Shown: in pieces, positions 17,030 through 26,708 of the stretch
Layout of the letters: every line of letters begins with the position of its first letter
Position numbering within the stretch: position 1 is the stretch's first letter
Source of the DNA: an uncultured Psychroserpens sp.
Lineage (GTDB): Bacteria; Bacteroidota; Bacteroidia; Flavobacteriales; Flavobacteriaceae
Assembly: GCF_947492715.1 (NCBI RefSeq)
Contig: NZ_CANLNS010000003.1
Span: 333,363 to 397,362 of the forward strand
Length of the DNA: 64,000 nt
Reading direction: 5' to 3'
Notes under the pieces: model-generated
Seen by the model: the letters and a program-made list of their open reading frames with translations, nothing else
Databases searched by the model: none
Told to the model about the DNA's origin: nothing
Program-made: the position numbers and the translations under genes

Positions 17030-17584
17030 ATGAAATACGTCGATAGAGTTTTACGAAATTGGAGAATAAAAGTTGCAAGTCAGTTTGTTAGAACTAATGA
17101 TAGAATACTTGATATTGGGTGTTTTGATGGTTATTTATTCAGTGCTTTAAAAGACAAGAAAATCCAGCCAAGTATTGGCGTAGATCCTTTATTACAAGAG
17201 ACTACAAAGAAAGATGAACACCTTTTGTTTTCTGGTTTTTTTCCAAATGACATTCCAAAGAATGAAACTTTTGATTGTATAATTATGCTAGCCGTATTAG
17301 AGCATATTCCAAGAGAGCAACAGCAATTGTTTAATGCTGAGTTTTTTCGGTTTTTGAACACTTCAGGTCGTATTATTATAACAGTTCCTTCACCTTTTGT
17401 AGATCAGATTTTATGGGTTTTGAAAAAAATGAGGTTGATTGATGGCATGTCATTAGATGAACATTATGGTTTTAAGACGAGTGAAGTTTACACCATGTTA
17501 GACTCTAGACAATTTAAATTATTGACTCACAAAAAATTTCAGTTGGGTCTAAATAATTTATTTGTTTTTGAAAAGATTAACTAA
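17030..17584 (+). CDS. Class I SAM-dependent methyltransferase
   Basis: A 184-residue enzyme with the SAM loop RILDIGCFDGYLFS (about residue 24-37), an acidic VDPLL strand end and the post-II motif FDCIIMLAVLEHIP. Lacks extra domains. It follows the sulfatase-like gene by 66 nt on the same strand and converges with the GT2 at 17600. Probably methylates a sugar or lipid-linked glycan of the same locus. Confidence 0.78.
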   Translation: MKYVDRVLRNWRIKVASQFVRTNDRILDIGCFDGYLFSALKDKKIQPSIGVDPLLQETTKKDEHLLFSGFFPNDIPKNETFDCIIMLAVLEHIPREQQQLFNAEFFRFLNTSGRIIITVPSPFVDQILWVLKKMRLIDGMSLDEHYGFKTSEVYTMLDSRQFKLLTHKKFQLGLNNLFVFEKIN

Positions 17585-17599
17585 TGTGACGTTGTTATA

Positions 17600-18760
17600 T
17601 TATTCAGGTTTACTTTTTAAACTAAGAATACTAAAAAATAAACTAAATAAAATAATTTGAATCCCAAATAGGATTGTAAACACGGCAGGTATAATTATTC
17701 GAAAAGTATATGAAGGGTCGAGGCTTCCAAAGTTTACAGATTCCCAAAAAAAGAGGCCTTTAATACTTAAGATAATACCAAAAAGGAATAAAAGCACGCC
17801 TGTTATAAGCCCTTTTTCTAAGTTCAAATATTTAAACAGATTATTGTATCGTTTACTCTTAGGTAAGAGACCATTTTCAACTGCAAAAATTTTGGTCAAT
17901 GCATAAAAAACGAAAAATTGAAATCCTATAAGAGTCATACTCGCTGTATAGAGCAAAGTATGCACATCAAACATGATGTTTTCATAAGCGATAGGTTTTA
18001 TAATAAGAGCAATAGAAGATATTAAACCAAAGGTGAATAAAATTAAACTAGGGTAAAGAAATAACCATTTAGGACTATAAAGCAATAAAAATCGCAAGTG
18101 TCTCCAGCCATCACTCCAGGTATTAAGATGTGGGGCTCTAGTTCTTCCGTCTTTATGCAGAATTGTTGGAACCTCAGTAATAGAAAGATTATTTAGTTTT
18201 GATTTAACAATCATTTCTGACGCAAACTCCATCCCTGTTGTTTTTAAGTTCATTTTCGAAAATGCTGTTTTCGAAAACCCTCTTAATCCGCAATGGAAAT
18301 CACCTATTTTTATTTTAAAAAAAAGCCTACCAATGAAGGATAAAACTGGGTTTCCTAAGTATTTATGTAAAAAAGGCATTGCTCCCTTTTTTATGCCTCC
18401 TTTAAAACGATTACCCATAACCAAATCATAGCCTTCTCTTAGCTTTTCTACAAAAGGCATTAACTTTTCAAAATCATAACTGTCATCTGCATCAGCCATT
18501 ATGATGTAAGCACCATCGGCGGCCTTTATCCCTCCTTTAAGAGCATTTCCATAGCCTTTTTCTTCTACGTTAATGATTCTAACATTATGACGCGTTGCAA
18601 TAGCTATAGAATTGTCGGTACTGCCATTATCTGCAATTATAATTTCACCAACCACGTTATTAGTTTGCAAAAAGTTCTTGGCCTTAGAAATACAGATAGC
18701 CAATGTTTCCTCTTCATTTAAACATGGCATTACAATAGATAGTTCAATTTTTGATTCCAT
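17600..18760 (-). CDS. DPM-type GT2 polyprenyl-phosphate glycosyltransferase
   Basis: A 386-residue protein. The N-terminal GT-A domain has SIVMPCLNEEETL, IIADNGSTDNS and the DADDSYDF metal site (about residue 88-95). About four C-terminal membrane spans follow from residue 230. This matches polyprenyl-phosphate mannose/glucose synthases, which charge a lipid carrier with a sugar. It overlaps the upstream GT-C-like gene by 17 nt, an enzyme type that uses exactly such donors. Confidence 0.78.
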   Translation of the reverse strand: MESKIELSIVMPCLNEEETLAICISKAKNFLQTNNVVGEIIIADNGSTDNSIAIATRHNVRIINVEEKGYGNALKGGIKAADGAYIIMADADDSYDFEKLMPFVEKLREGYDLVMGNRFKGGIKKGAMPFLHKYLGNPVLSFIGRLFFKIKIGDFHCGLRGFSKTAFSKMNLKTTGMEFASEMIVKSKLNNLSITEVPTILHKDGRTRAPHLNTWSDGWRHLRFLLLYSPKWLFLYPSLILFTFGLISSIALIIKPIAYENIMFDVHTLLYTASMTLIGFQFFVFYALTKIFAVENGLLPKSKRYNNLFKYLNLEKGLITGVLLFLFGIILSIKGLFFWESVNFGSLDPSYTFRIIIPAVFTILFGIQIILFSLFFSILSLKSKPE

Positions 18761-20057
18761 GCTTTAAAAGTTTAATTAAAATTATGACTGAGATAAATAT
18801 TAAAACGTAATTGTAAAAGAGATACCTTATAATTGAATGACTAGCAAAAGCAATCAACATAGCGTTGGATAAAGTAAAAGCAGATAAAACAAATAACAAG
18901 AGTATGAGTTTGTTGTCTGGATGAAACAAAAATTTAATAAGACTAAAAAGAAAAACACCAAGAACTAACAAAAAAAAGACGCTAGAATAAAAACCATGTG
19001 AAATATTAGCATAATAAATACGCATCCATTTTTTAAAATTACTATTAATGAGAGTTAACGTAATATTTCTGCATGTTTTTTCAATATTATAATACGCCTT
19101 AGCATGCGCTAATTTTGTGTTGTTTTCATTTAGTATTTCCTTTTGGTAATAAAAATCTTTGCCTAAATAATGAACGGTTTGGTTACATATTTCTGGAACC
19201 TTGTTATGAAAATAATTGTAATTTAAAGCGTCAGACTGAGCATTGTCTTGCTGGGAAAGTAGCAATTTTTCTTGCGATAGTTTGGCGTAGCACAATTTGA
19301 AAACTGTTTTATCATTTACGCTTTCTATACTATCTATATCGGAACTTTCAGACACATAAAATGCTGAGCCAGATGCCGCTACAAAACCAAAGGGGGTCGT
19401 CATAAAAATACCATCTTTCAGCTTGTGGTAAGTAGAATCTATTAAGGATAGAAAAAAAGGAAGACTAATGATTAGTGCAGATTTTAAAATGATTGATCGC
19501 CTTGGACGTTTGCTTTTATTATTAAAAATATATACAAATGCAATGATGAAGGGCATTAAAATAAATTGCCCTCTAGTAAGAGTAAGTGCCAAGTATATTA
19601 TGATAAAGGCAATCCATTTTTTACGGTTTTCATTAAACAATATCTCTAACCCATAAACTACGAACAACAAGTATAACCCATAACTAATACCTTCAGGACA
19701 TATATTATTGGCAACCGATAAAGGTTTGAAGAATGGAAACAACAAAATAATGAGCAGGGCAATTCGTGCAATACTATTAATTTTAAGTATCTGAGATATT
19801 TTTTTTAAAAACAGATGTACAGCAGTTAAGGTAAATGCCGCTTGAAAGATAAGGACACTTAGATCAAAAAAGCCACTAAAGATAAATTTAAAAACCTTTA
19901 AAAAGATAACGTAACCTAAATGTCTATAAGGTAAAGCATTGATGTAGCTTCTTGTATCAGGAGAATAAATGGCGTCATTGGTGACAACAAATAAAAAAAC
20001 AATCAAATAAATAACCCACAGATATAGGTTTTTATCAAGTACCCGCTTATAACTCAA
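18744..20057 (-). CDS. GT-C-like polytopic membrane protein
   Basis: A 437-residue protein with about ten membrane spans and one large soluble loop (about residues 210-330). The first loop carries IYSPDTRSYINALPYRHLGY, where an acidic residue after span 1 is typical of GT-C enzymes (ArnT/PMT-like). Other members of this type transfer sugars from polyprenyl phosphate donors outside the inner membrane. Coupling with the DPM-type GT2 supports this. Could alternatively be a Wzy-like polymerase. Confidence 0.5.
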   Translation of the reverse strand: MSYKRVLDKNLYLWVIYLIVFLFVVTNDAIYSPDTRSYINALPYRHLGYVIFLKVFKFIFSGFFDLSVLIFQAAFTLTAVHLFLKKISQILKINSIARIALLIILLFPFFKPLSVANNICPEGISYGLYLLFVVYGLEILFNENRKKWIAFIIIYLALTLTRGQFILMPFIIAFVYIFNNKSKRPRRSIILKSALIISLPFFLSLIDSTYHKLKDGIFMTTPFGFVAASGSAFYVSESSDIDSIESVNDKTVFKLCYAKLSQEKLLLSQQDNAQSDALNYNYFHNKVPEICNQTVHYLGKDFYYQKEILNENNTKLAHAKAYYNIEKTCRNITLTLINSNFKKWMRIYYANISHGFYSSVFFLLVLGVFLFSLIKFLFHPDNKLILLLFVLSAFTLSNAMLIAFASHSIIRYLFYNYVLIFISVIILIKLLKHGIKN

Positions 20058-20212
20058 AATTCAGTTTTACAATTGATCAAATATAAAATAATCGAACCAA
20101 AAAGTGATTTTAAGATTTAAAAATATCGTAATTTGAGCCAAAATATAGAACTTAACTTACATGTTTAACATTGAATGTGGTTTACAATTTTAAAATATAT
20201 AAAGCCTGTTGC

Positions 20213-20220
20213 TATATTTG
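20213..20220 (+). promoter_or_regulatory. Candidate -7 box for the amino-sugar operon
   Basis: TATATTTG matches TAnnTTTG and ends only 9 nt before the ATG at 20230, implying a very short leader. No convincing -33 TTG was found. Confidence 0.45.
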
Positions 20221-20229
20221 AAATGAGTT

Positions 20230-21183
20230 ATGACGATAACTGATATTACCATAAAGCGCTATGATAGCACATACAAATCTGATTGGGATGAGTTCTTAAA
20301 CCTGTCGGAGAACGCCACGTTTTTATTTAAAAGAAATTTCATGGATTACCATCAAGATCGCTTTGATGATTTTTCCTTGATGATATATGACACGGATGAT
20401 CTCGTAGCGGTTTTTCCAGCTAATCATAAAGATCATCTGTTATATTCTCATCAAGGTTTAACCTATGGAGGGCTTGTATATTTAAGTGATTTGGATATTA
20501 ATAGTGTAAAAAAAATAAATAAAGCGCTAGTCGATTATTTGTCTAAAGAAGGCATAACACTTATGACCATAAAAACAATGCTCAAAATATATCAGTCTGA
20601 GGTTCTAAATCAAGTTGAAGGTTTTGAAAATGTAGAGCTTATTGCCAGTCATATGGTTTTGGCAATAGATTATAATTCAGATTTTAAAATTCATAAAACA
20701 AAGATTAAGAGATATAAAAAGCTAAATAGTAATGGCTTGACCATAAGAGAAGGTGAAGCAGAGTTTGATGTATTTTGGAATACTATTTTGGTGCCTCGAT
20801 TAAAAGAAAAGCACAACTCGAAACCTGTACATAGCTTATCTGAAATAAAATACTTGCGGGAGCAATTTAAGAAGGAAATTTTGCAATATAATGTTTATAG
20901 AGATGATGAAGTTCTTGCTGGAATAACCATTTTCAATAAAGGAAACGTTGTGAAGTCTCAATATGGCATTGCTACTGCCGAAGGAGAGCGACTCAATGCT
21001 TTGGATATGCTTTTTGTATATTTAATTTATAAATATAGAGATGAAGGGAAGCAGTACTTTTCTATGGGTACTGTTAGTAATGATTCTCAGTTAGGTTATA
21101 GCTCTGGTATGTTAAAGCAAAAACAAGAATTTGGTTGTGATACCTATTTTCAGGAGATAATGAAAGTGACGATAAATGATTAA
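20230..21183 (+). CDS. FemAB/GNAT-fold acyltransferase of glycan locus
   Basis: A 317-residue protein of the FemAB-like double-GNAT type. Visible are [14 protein letters not shown] in the first lobe and [20 protein letters not shown] followed by a KYFSMGTVS-like segment ([20 protein letters not shown]) in the second. In Bacteroidota polysaccharide loci such proteins accompany DegT aminotransferases and FdtA-like cupins and are thought to N-acylate amino-sugars. The gene overlaps the DegT gene by 8 nt. Confidence 0.68.
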   Translation: MTITDITIKRYDSTYKSDWDEFLNLSENATFLFKRNFMDYHQDRFDDFSLMIYDTDDLVAVFPANHKDHLLYSHQGLTYGGLVYLSDLDINSVKKINKALVDYLSKEGITLMTIKTMLKIYQSEVLNQVEGFENVELIASHMVLAIDYNSDFKIHKTKIKRYKKLNSNGLTIREGEAEFDVFWNTILVPRLKEKHNSKPVHSLSEIKYLREQFKKEILQYNVYRDDEVLAGITIFNKGNVVKSQYGIATAEGERLNALDMLFVYLIYKYRDEGKQYFSMGTVSNDSQLGYSSGMLKQKQEFGCDTYFQEIMKVTIND

Positions 21184-22279
21184 ATTTTTAGACTTAAACA
21201 AGATTAATTCGAGATATGAAGAGGCGTTTACTTCAAAGTTCAAAACGTTCTTAAATTCTGGATACTATATAAAAGGCTCTAGTGTAAAATCTTTTGAAAA
21301 GAACTTTGCCGAGTACTGTAATACCAAATATTGTATTGGTGTTGGCAATGGTTTGGATGCACTTACTTTAATATTTAAAGCCTATATAGAACTTGGTAAA
21401 TTAACTCAGGGAGATCAAGTTATTGTTCCTGCTAATACGTACATCGCGTCGTTATTAGCGGTTATAAATTCTGGATTGGAGCCAGTTTTTGTTGAACCTG
21501 ATGAAAAGACCTACAATATATCTCCAACAGAGATTGAAAAGCATATTTCGACTAAAACCAAAGCAATCCTTGCCGTTCATTTATATGGTCAATTGGCAGA
21601 TATGACAGCTATAAATAAAATCGCTAAGGTTAATAAGTTATTAGTTATCGAAGACGCTGCCCAAGCTCATGGGGCTGTGTCTATTTCCGAAGAACAAAAA
21701 GCAGGAAATCTATCTGATGCAGCTGGGTTTAGCTTCTATCCTACAAAAAACCTTGGGGCTTTGGGTGATGCTGGGGCTGTGACAACTAATGACGAACAAC
21801 TTGCCAACTGTATCTCATTATTACATAACTATGGAAGTTCTAAAAAGTATATCAATGAGATTATAGGTGTTAATAGTAGATTAGATGAGTTACAAGCTCT
21901 ATTCTTAAATGTTAAACTTGATGACCTAGATGACGATAATAAAAGGCGTCAGGACATAGCGAAACGCTATTTAGAAGGAATTAATAACCCTAAAATAGAG
22001 CTGCCGTATTATGATTTATCGTCTAACCACGTGTTTCATGTGTTCGTAGTACGCGTGCAAAATAGAGAAGAATTTACTAATTATTTAGAAAAAGTTCAAA
22101 TAGGTTATCTTATTCATTATCCTATTGCTCCACATAGGCAAAAAGCGCTATTGCAATATAAATCTTTATATTTGCCAATCACAGAAGCTATACATGAGAC
22201 CGTTGTAAGTATTCCAATGAGCCCTGTAATGACTAATGATGAGATTGAAACAATTATTAATGCCCTAAACAATTATTAA
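21176..22279 (+). CDS. DegT/DnrJ/EryC1 sugar aminotransferase (FdtB-like)
   Basis: A 367-residue PLP enzyme. Lys191 in [17 protein letters not shown] is the Schiff-base lysine; Asp160 in [11 protein letters not shown] contacts the PLP ring nitrogen; the substrate region [15 protein letters not shown] is also typical. It converts a nucleotide-linked keto-sugar to an amino-sugar. The FdtA-like cupin 5.3 kb downstream suggests a 3-keto dTDP-6-deoxyhexose substrate, giving Fuc3N or Qui3N. Its 3' end lies in a 19-bp tandem duplication. Confidence 0.85.
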   Translation: MIKFLDLNKINSRYEEAFTSKFKTFLNSGYYIKGSSVKSFEKNFAEYCNTKYCIGVGNGLDALTLIFKAYIELGKLTQGDQVIVPANTYIASLLAVINSGLEPVFVEPDEKTYNISPTEIEKHISTKTKAILAVHLYGQLADMTAINKIAKVNKLLVIEDAAQAHGAVSISEEQKAGNLSDAAGFSFYPTKNLGALGDAGAVTTNDEQLANCISLLHNYGSSKKYINEIIGVNSRLDELQALFLNVKLDDLDDDNKRRQDIAKRYLEGINNPKIELPYYDLSSNHVFHVFVVRVQNREEFTNYLEKVQIGYLIHYPIAPHRQKALLQYKSLYLPITEAIHETVVSIPMSPVMTNDEIETIINALNNY

Positions 22280-22301
22280 TGCCCTAAACCTTTATTAATT
22301 G
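22251..22301 (+). repeat. 19-bp tandem repeat at the aminotransferase-flippase junction
   Basis: CAATTATTAATGCCCTAAA occurs twice without mismatch (22251-22269 and 22270-22288). A degenerate partial third copy (CCTTTATTAATTG) ends on the TTG start codon of the flippase. The aminotransferase stop TAA lies inside copy two. Confidence 0.85.
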
Positions 22302-23600
22302 AAAAACTTAATAAAATACATTAACACTAATGTATTGTTTAAAGTTGCACACCTTAATTCGGCAACGATTGTCACCAAAATCATAGCTGGTATTTTAACA
22401 TCAAAGGCTATTGCTATATTTATTGGTGTTGAGGGTATGGCGCTTATTGGAAATCTGAGGAATTTTTTAAGTGCGTCACAATCGGTGTCTATTTTAGGAT
22501 CCTACAATGGTGTTGTTAAAACCATCGCAAAATTTAAAGACGATAGTATAAAATTAAGCCAAACCTTATCTACGGCTTATTATCTGTGTTTTTTTTCTAC
22601 TCTAATCGTATCGTTTCTATGCTATTATAACGCCCAGTTTGTAAACGATTTTTTGTTTTCTTCAAACTATAATTTTGCCTACATCATAAAAATAATGGCT
22701 TTAGCGCTACCCTTTTATGCATTGAATATGATGAGTTTTTCAATAATGAATGGGTTTTCAAATTACAAGATGCTACTCATTATTAACATCATTGGTCAAA
22801 TTTTAGGCTTACTCATTACGTTACTTTTAATTTATCAAAACCATATTGATGGAGCATTAATAGCAGCTGTAATTGCACCTTCTCTTATATTTTTAATCAC
22901 CTTGGTTGGTATTATTAATAGACGAAATTTAATGACTTATATTAAAACAGATCATATCAGTTTTGATATTCTGAAATCGTTTGGACCTTATGCAGCAATG
23001 GCACTGGTTACCGCAATTGCTTTGCCTGTGATTTCAATATTTATACGTAATTACATTATTGCTGAAGTAGGTATAAAGGAGGCTGGTTATTGGGAGGCCA
23101 TGAATAGAATATCAAACTATTATTTGATGTTTATTACCTCTGTTATTACCTTGTATATTGTTCCAAGGTTTAGCGAAATTGATAGTAAAAAAGAATTTAG
23201 AAAAGAGGTTTTTGGCTTTTATAAATCGGTGATGCCTATTTTTGGAGCTGGTCTTATACTGCTCTACTTTTTAAAACCACTCATTGTACCGCTTATCTTT
23301 TCCGACGAATTTAAACCTGTAGAAGATTTGTTTTTATGGCAACTCCTAGGAGATTTTGTCAAAGTATTATCAATTGTTATTGCCTATCAATTTTTGGCAA
23401 AGAAAATGTTTACGCACTTTATTATAATTGAAGTGTTCTTGGTGATAATGCTATATATTTCTAGTATTTACCTCATTGATGTTTTTGGAGTTGAAGGTGC
23501 GGTCATAGCACATTTCTTAAGTTACTTAATGCACTTTGGTATTGTCTTGCTTATTTTTGGATCGTCCTTATTTGGAATTATTCCGCAAGAAGATAAATGA
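22299..23600 (+). CDS. Wzx-type O-antigen flippase (first copy)
   Basis: A 433-residue polytopic protein with about twelve spans, of the WzxE/O-antigen translocase type (AIFIGVEGMALIGNLRNF near the N-terminus; YWEAMNRISNYYLMFITSVI mid-protein; LFLWQLLGDFVKVLS near the C-terminus). It moves lipid-linked glycan units across the inner membrane. Starts with TTG directly after a tandem repeat. It is a clear paralogue of the next gene. Confidence 0.85.
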   Translation: MKNLIKYINTNVLFKVAHLNSATIVTKIIAGILTSKAIAIFIGVEGMALIGNLRNFLSASQSVSILGSYNGVVKTIAKFKDDSIKLSQTLSTAYYLCFFSTLIVSFLCYYNAQFVNDFLFSSNYNFAYIIKIMALALPFYALNMMSFSIMNGFSNYKMLLIINIIGQILGLLITLLLIYQNHIDGALIAAVIAPSLIFLITLVGIINRRNLMTYIKTDHISFDILKSFGPYAAMALVTAIALPVISIFIRNYIIAEVGIKEAGYWEAMNRISNYYLMFITSVITLYIVPRFSEIDSKKEFRKEVFGFYKSVMPIFGAGLILLYFLKPLIVPLIFSDEFKPVEDLFLWQLLGDFVKVLSIVIAYQFLAKKMFTHFIIIEVFLVIMLYISSIYLIDVFGVEGAVIAHFLSYLMHFGIVLLIFGSSLFGIIPQEDK

Positions 23601-23640
23601 TATACATAAATAGTGTATTTTTATAGAGAGTTACTTTATA

Positions 23641-24954
23641 ATGAAACAGAGACTAAAGCATCTTATAAATAATAATTTACTTCTTAAAATAGCATCGATA
23701 AACTCTGTTTCTGTTGCGTTAAGGATTTTTTCAGGACTTATAACTTCTAAACTTTTGGCTATTTTTATTGGACCAAATGGATTAGCTTACATTGGAAACT
23801 TACACGATGTTATAAACTCAGGAAAAGCATTTTCAACCTTAGGACTTGGTAACGGTATTGTAAAGTATGTTGCCGAGTTTAGAGATAACATCATAGAGTT
23901 AGGTAAAATAGTGTCTACAGTGTTTTACTGTATTCTAGGGGCTTTAATAATCATATCTTTGTTTGTTTATTTTAATGCTCAAACTCTTAATGACATTATT
24001 TTTACATCAGATAATGATTATGCCTACATTATTAGATTTCTGGGTGTTGTTTTACCTCTCTATGCATTTAAAACAGTCATGTTTTCAATTTTAAATGGCT
24101 TATCGAGGTTCAAGCAAATATTACACATAACAATCGTAGCTCAAATTATAGGATTACTCCTCAATGTCCTACTTATATGGAAGTTTCAGCTTAAAGGTGC
24201 GTTGTTGTCTATCTTAATTGTTGAGATCGTATTGTTCTTGATAACTTTAGTTAGTGCGTCTGATCTCTGGAAATATTTTAGATTAATTTCATTAAAGAAA
24301 ATAGCTGTAGTACATATTAAAAATTTAGGTGCATTTACAATAATGGCTTTGTTTTCAGCTACTGTTTTACCTCTTGTGAGTGTGTTTATTAGAAATTATA
24401 TTATAGATGATTATGGTGAAAGCCAAGCAGGATTCTGGGTTGCGATGCAAAGGATTTCTAATTATTATCTAATGTTTGTGACGTCGCTAATTACCTTATA
24501 TATCCTACCACGCTTTTCGCAAATTAATACGAGTATGGGGTTTAGAAAAGAAGTGTTTTCTTTTTATAAAACGATAGTGCCTCTGTTTTTTGTAGGTCTC
24601 GTTATTATATACTTTTTGAGAAGTTTTATTATTAACCTCGTTTTTGATAAAGACTTTCAGCCAGTTACAGACTTGTTTTTATGGCAGCTTTTAGGTGATT
24701 TTATAAAAGTACTTTCTTTAGTGATATCCTACCAGTTTATTGCTAAAAAAATGGTTTGGCACTATATTATTGTTGAAACTTTGGCTATTGCTACAATATT
24801 AGTAACAAGTATAATATGTATTGACTATTACGGTTTGATAGGAGTAGTTAAAGCACATTTTGTGTCTTATCTTATTCATTTTGCTATATTGTTGTTTATA
24901 TTTAGAAAGTCACTCTTTGGTAAATTCAATACACTAAAAGAAAACCATGATTAA
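23641..24954 (+). CDS. Wzx-type O-antigen flippase (second copy)
   Basis: A 437-residue protein colinear with the previous flippase over its whole length; shared blocks include AIFIG-x-x-G-x-A-x-IGNL, RISNYYLMF-TS-ITLYI-PRFS and LFLWQLLGDF-KVLS. It arose by tandem duplication. It starts with ATG 40 nt downstream and overlaps the acyltransferase gene by 8 nt. Two flippases in tandem suggest two different lipid-linked substrates. Confidence 0.85.
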   Translation: MKQRLKHLINNNLLLKIASINSVSVALRIFSGLITSKLLAIFIGPNGLAYIGNLHDVINSGKAFSTLGLGNGIVKYVAEFRDNIIELGKIVSTVFYCILGALIIISLFVYFNAQTLNDIIFTSDNDYAYIIRFLGVVLPLYAFKTVMFSILNGLSRFKQILHITIVAQIIGLLLNVLLIWKFQLKGALLSILIVEIVLFLITLVSASDLWKYFRLISLKKIAVVHIKNLGAFTIMALFSATVLPLVSVFIRNYIIDDYGESQAGFWVAMQRISNYYLMFVTSLITLYILPRFSQINTSMGFRKEVFSFYKTIVPLFFVGLVIIYFLRSFIINLVFDKDFQPVTDLFLWQLLGDFIKVLSLVISYQFIAKKMVWHYIIVETLAIATILVTSIICIDYYGLIGVVKAHFVSYLIHFAILLFIFRKSLFGKFNTLKENHD

Positions 24955-25513
24955 ACGCATAGCTGCTAATTTATATATGAGACTAAGAAAACTAATCTAT
25001 TCTAGTTTTTCTAACAATACTGATGTAGAAGGAACTTATATTGCTTTGCAGCCTGTTGTCATTAGAGGTAAAGGTAAAATTTGCCTTGATGAAAATGTTA
25101 AATTTGGAGTAACCAATTCTCCATTTTTCTATAACACGTATGCTTATTTGGAGGCGCGACATGAAAATGCCATAATAAAAATTGGAAAAAATGTTAACTG
25201 CAATAACTCGATAAGTATTACTGCAGAGAAATCAATTATTATAAAAGATGACGTGTTAATTGGTTACAATTGCCAAATTAGTGATAGCAATTTTCATGAT
25301 TTACATCCAGAAAAACGTTTGGAAACTGATCCGAAACCTGAGAGAGTCACTATCGAAAATAATGTATTTATTGGTAATAATGTTACCATCTTAAAAGGAG
25401 TTACAATCGGAGAGAATACTGTAATTGCTGCTGGTTCTATTGTTACAAAATCATTCCCTTCTAATGTCATCATTGGGGGCTGCCCAGCATCTGTCATTAA
25501 TGCTCTAGACTAA
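24947..25513 (+). CDS. Left-handed beta-helix (hexapeptide) acyltransferase
   Basis: A 188-residue protein with hexapeptide repeats, clear in the C-terminal half: VTIENNVFIGNNVTILKGVT and IGENTVIAAGSIVTKS. This is the WcaF/maa-like O- or N-acetyltransferase fold. It may acetylate the amino-sugar (FdtC-like role) or O-acetylate the glycan. Overlaps the flippase by 8 nt and the convergent glycosyltransferase by 4 nt (shared stop bases CTAA). Confidence 0.8.
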   Translation: MIKRIAANLYMRLRKLIYSSFSNNTDVEGTYIALQPVVIRGKGKICLDENVKFGVTNSPFFYNTYAYLEARHENAIIKIGKNVNCNNSISITAEKSIIIKDDVLIGYNCQISDSNFHDLHPEKRLETDPKPERVTIENNVFIGNNVTILKGVTIGENTVIAAGSIVTKSFPSNVIIGGCPASVINALD

Positions 25514-26649
25514 TTTTTGTTCCAGATATCAACATATTTGCCTGCTATATTTATATAGTTATGTTCTTTTTCTATAAACGCTCTGGCATTATTAGAAATA
25601 CTAATAATTTGCTCTGGGTTAGTGATGAGCCATTCTAAATTTTTAACTAAGCTGTCTACCTCAGGTTTTGCATTTATGGCTACTTTGTTTTTTTCCAATC
25701 CATAATAGTCAAGCCATTCTTTTTCTGCACCAGTAAATACAACTTTGCCCTTGGCCATGGCTTCTAAAGCATTATAACCTTGATCGTATCCGTAGGCTTG
25801 ATCAAGTAAGATATGACATTCAGCGTAAAGTTTAATGTATTGCTCATAGGGTATACTATATGTTGTTTTGATCTCTACTTTGTCGGGATATTTTTGTTCA
25901 ATAATTTTTAATGCCTCTTCGAAGTATTTGTTTCCTTTTTTGACAACAGCACTTTTATTCACACCATGGAAAATTTTAATTTTCCCATCAATAGAAAATG
26001 GAATACATTTTATTTTTTCAGTGTTTATGGCATTAGGGATTAAGCCCAAATATTTAGAATGTCCTAATAAAGGCAAATGATAATCCATGTCTGTAGCAAT
26101 GACTCCATTAGCATGTTTGTAAATGAAATGATGTAAATTGGTAAACTCTGGGTTTAAATATTGAAGCTGAAATTTATAAAGTTTATGAAGAGATTCATCT
26201 GCTAAATAAGGACTCATGATACTGTATCTAAATTTCCCTTCCATCATAAATGTCATACATTGGTGGTCAATACCGCACGATAGCAAAAACAACTTCTTAT
26301 TATGCTTAAGTAAACGTTTGATAAACCGTTTCTCATACTTGGCTTGAATTACTAATGGTGACTCATTAATTAGCTGAACCACATCAAATCCCTTCATCTT
26401 TTTGAAATGATAAAGTGCTTTTAAATAAACTTCAATAGAACCTAAATCAATTGATGTAAGTTTATAAAAAGCGACTTTTAATTTTTTGAGTAGAGGTTTA
26501 TGAAACGAATGGTCTACGAAAATATCAACGGGATAGTTTTTAAACCCATCACCATTTCCAACGATAACCACATCATGACCTAATTTAGTAAGACCTTCTT
26601 TTAAAGAATTATGAAGCCTACTATATTCTCCAACCAACAATATTCGCAT
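25510..26649 (-). CDS. GT4-like glycosyltransferase
   Basis: A 379-residue protein with a GT-B layout. The N-terminal Rossmann start is MRILLVGEYSRLHNSLKEGL, and the C-terminal nucleotide-sugar site includes ILLDQAYGYDQGYNALEAMA with Glu in the NALEAMA helix, typical of GT4. Acceptor and donor unknown. It is transcribed against the surrounding genes as a single unit, converging with the acyltransferase. Confidence 0.72.
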   Translation of the reverse strand: MRILLVGEYSRLHNSLKEGLTKLGHDVVIVGNGDGFKNYPVDIFVDHSFHKPLLKKLKVAFYKLTSIDLGSIEVYLKALYHFKKMKGFDVVQLINESPLVIQAKYEKRFIKRLLKHNKKLFLLSCGIDHQCMTFMMEGKFRYSIMSPYLADESLHKLYKFQLQYLNPEFTNLHHFIYKHANGVIATDMDYHLPLLGHSKYLGLIPNAINTEKIKCIPFSIDGKIKIFHGVNKSAVVKKGNKYFEEALKIIEQKYPDKVEIKTTYSIPYEQYIKLYAECHILLDQAYGYDQGYNALEAMAKGKVVFTGAEKEWLDYYGLEKNKVAINAKPEVDSLVKNLEWLITNPEQIISISNNARAFIEKEHNYINIAGKYVDIWNKN

Positions 26650-26708
26650 AAAAAATATTACTTTTAAGCAAAAATAAGAATTCCCTTAACATAGCAATTG
26701 TTTAGCTA

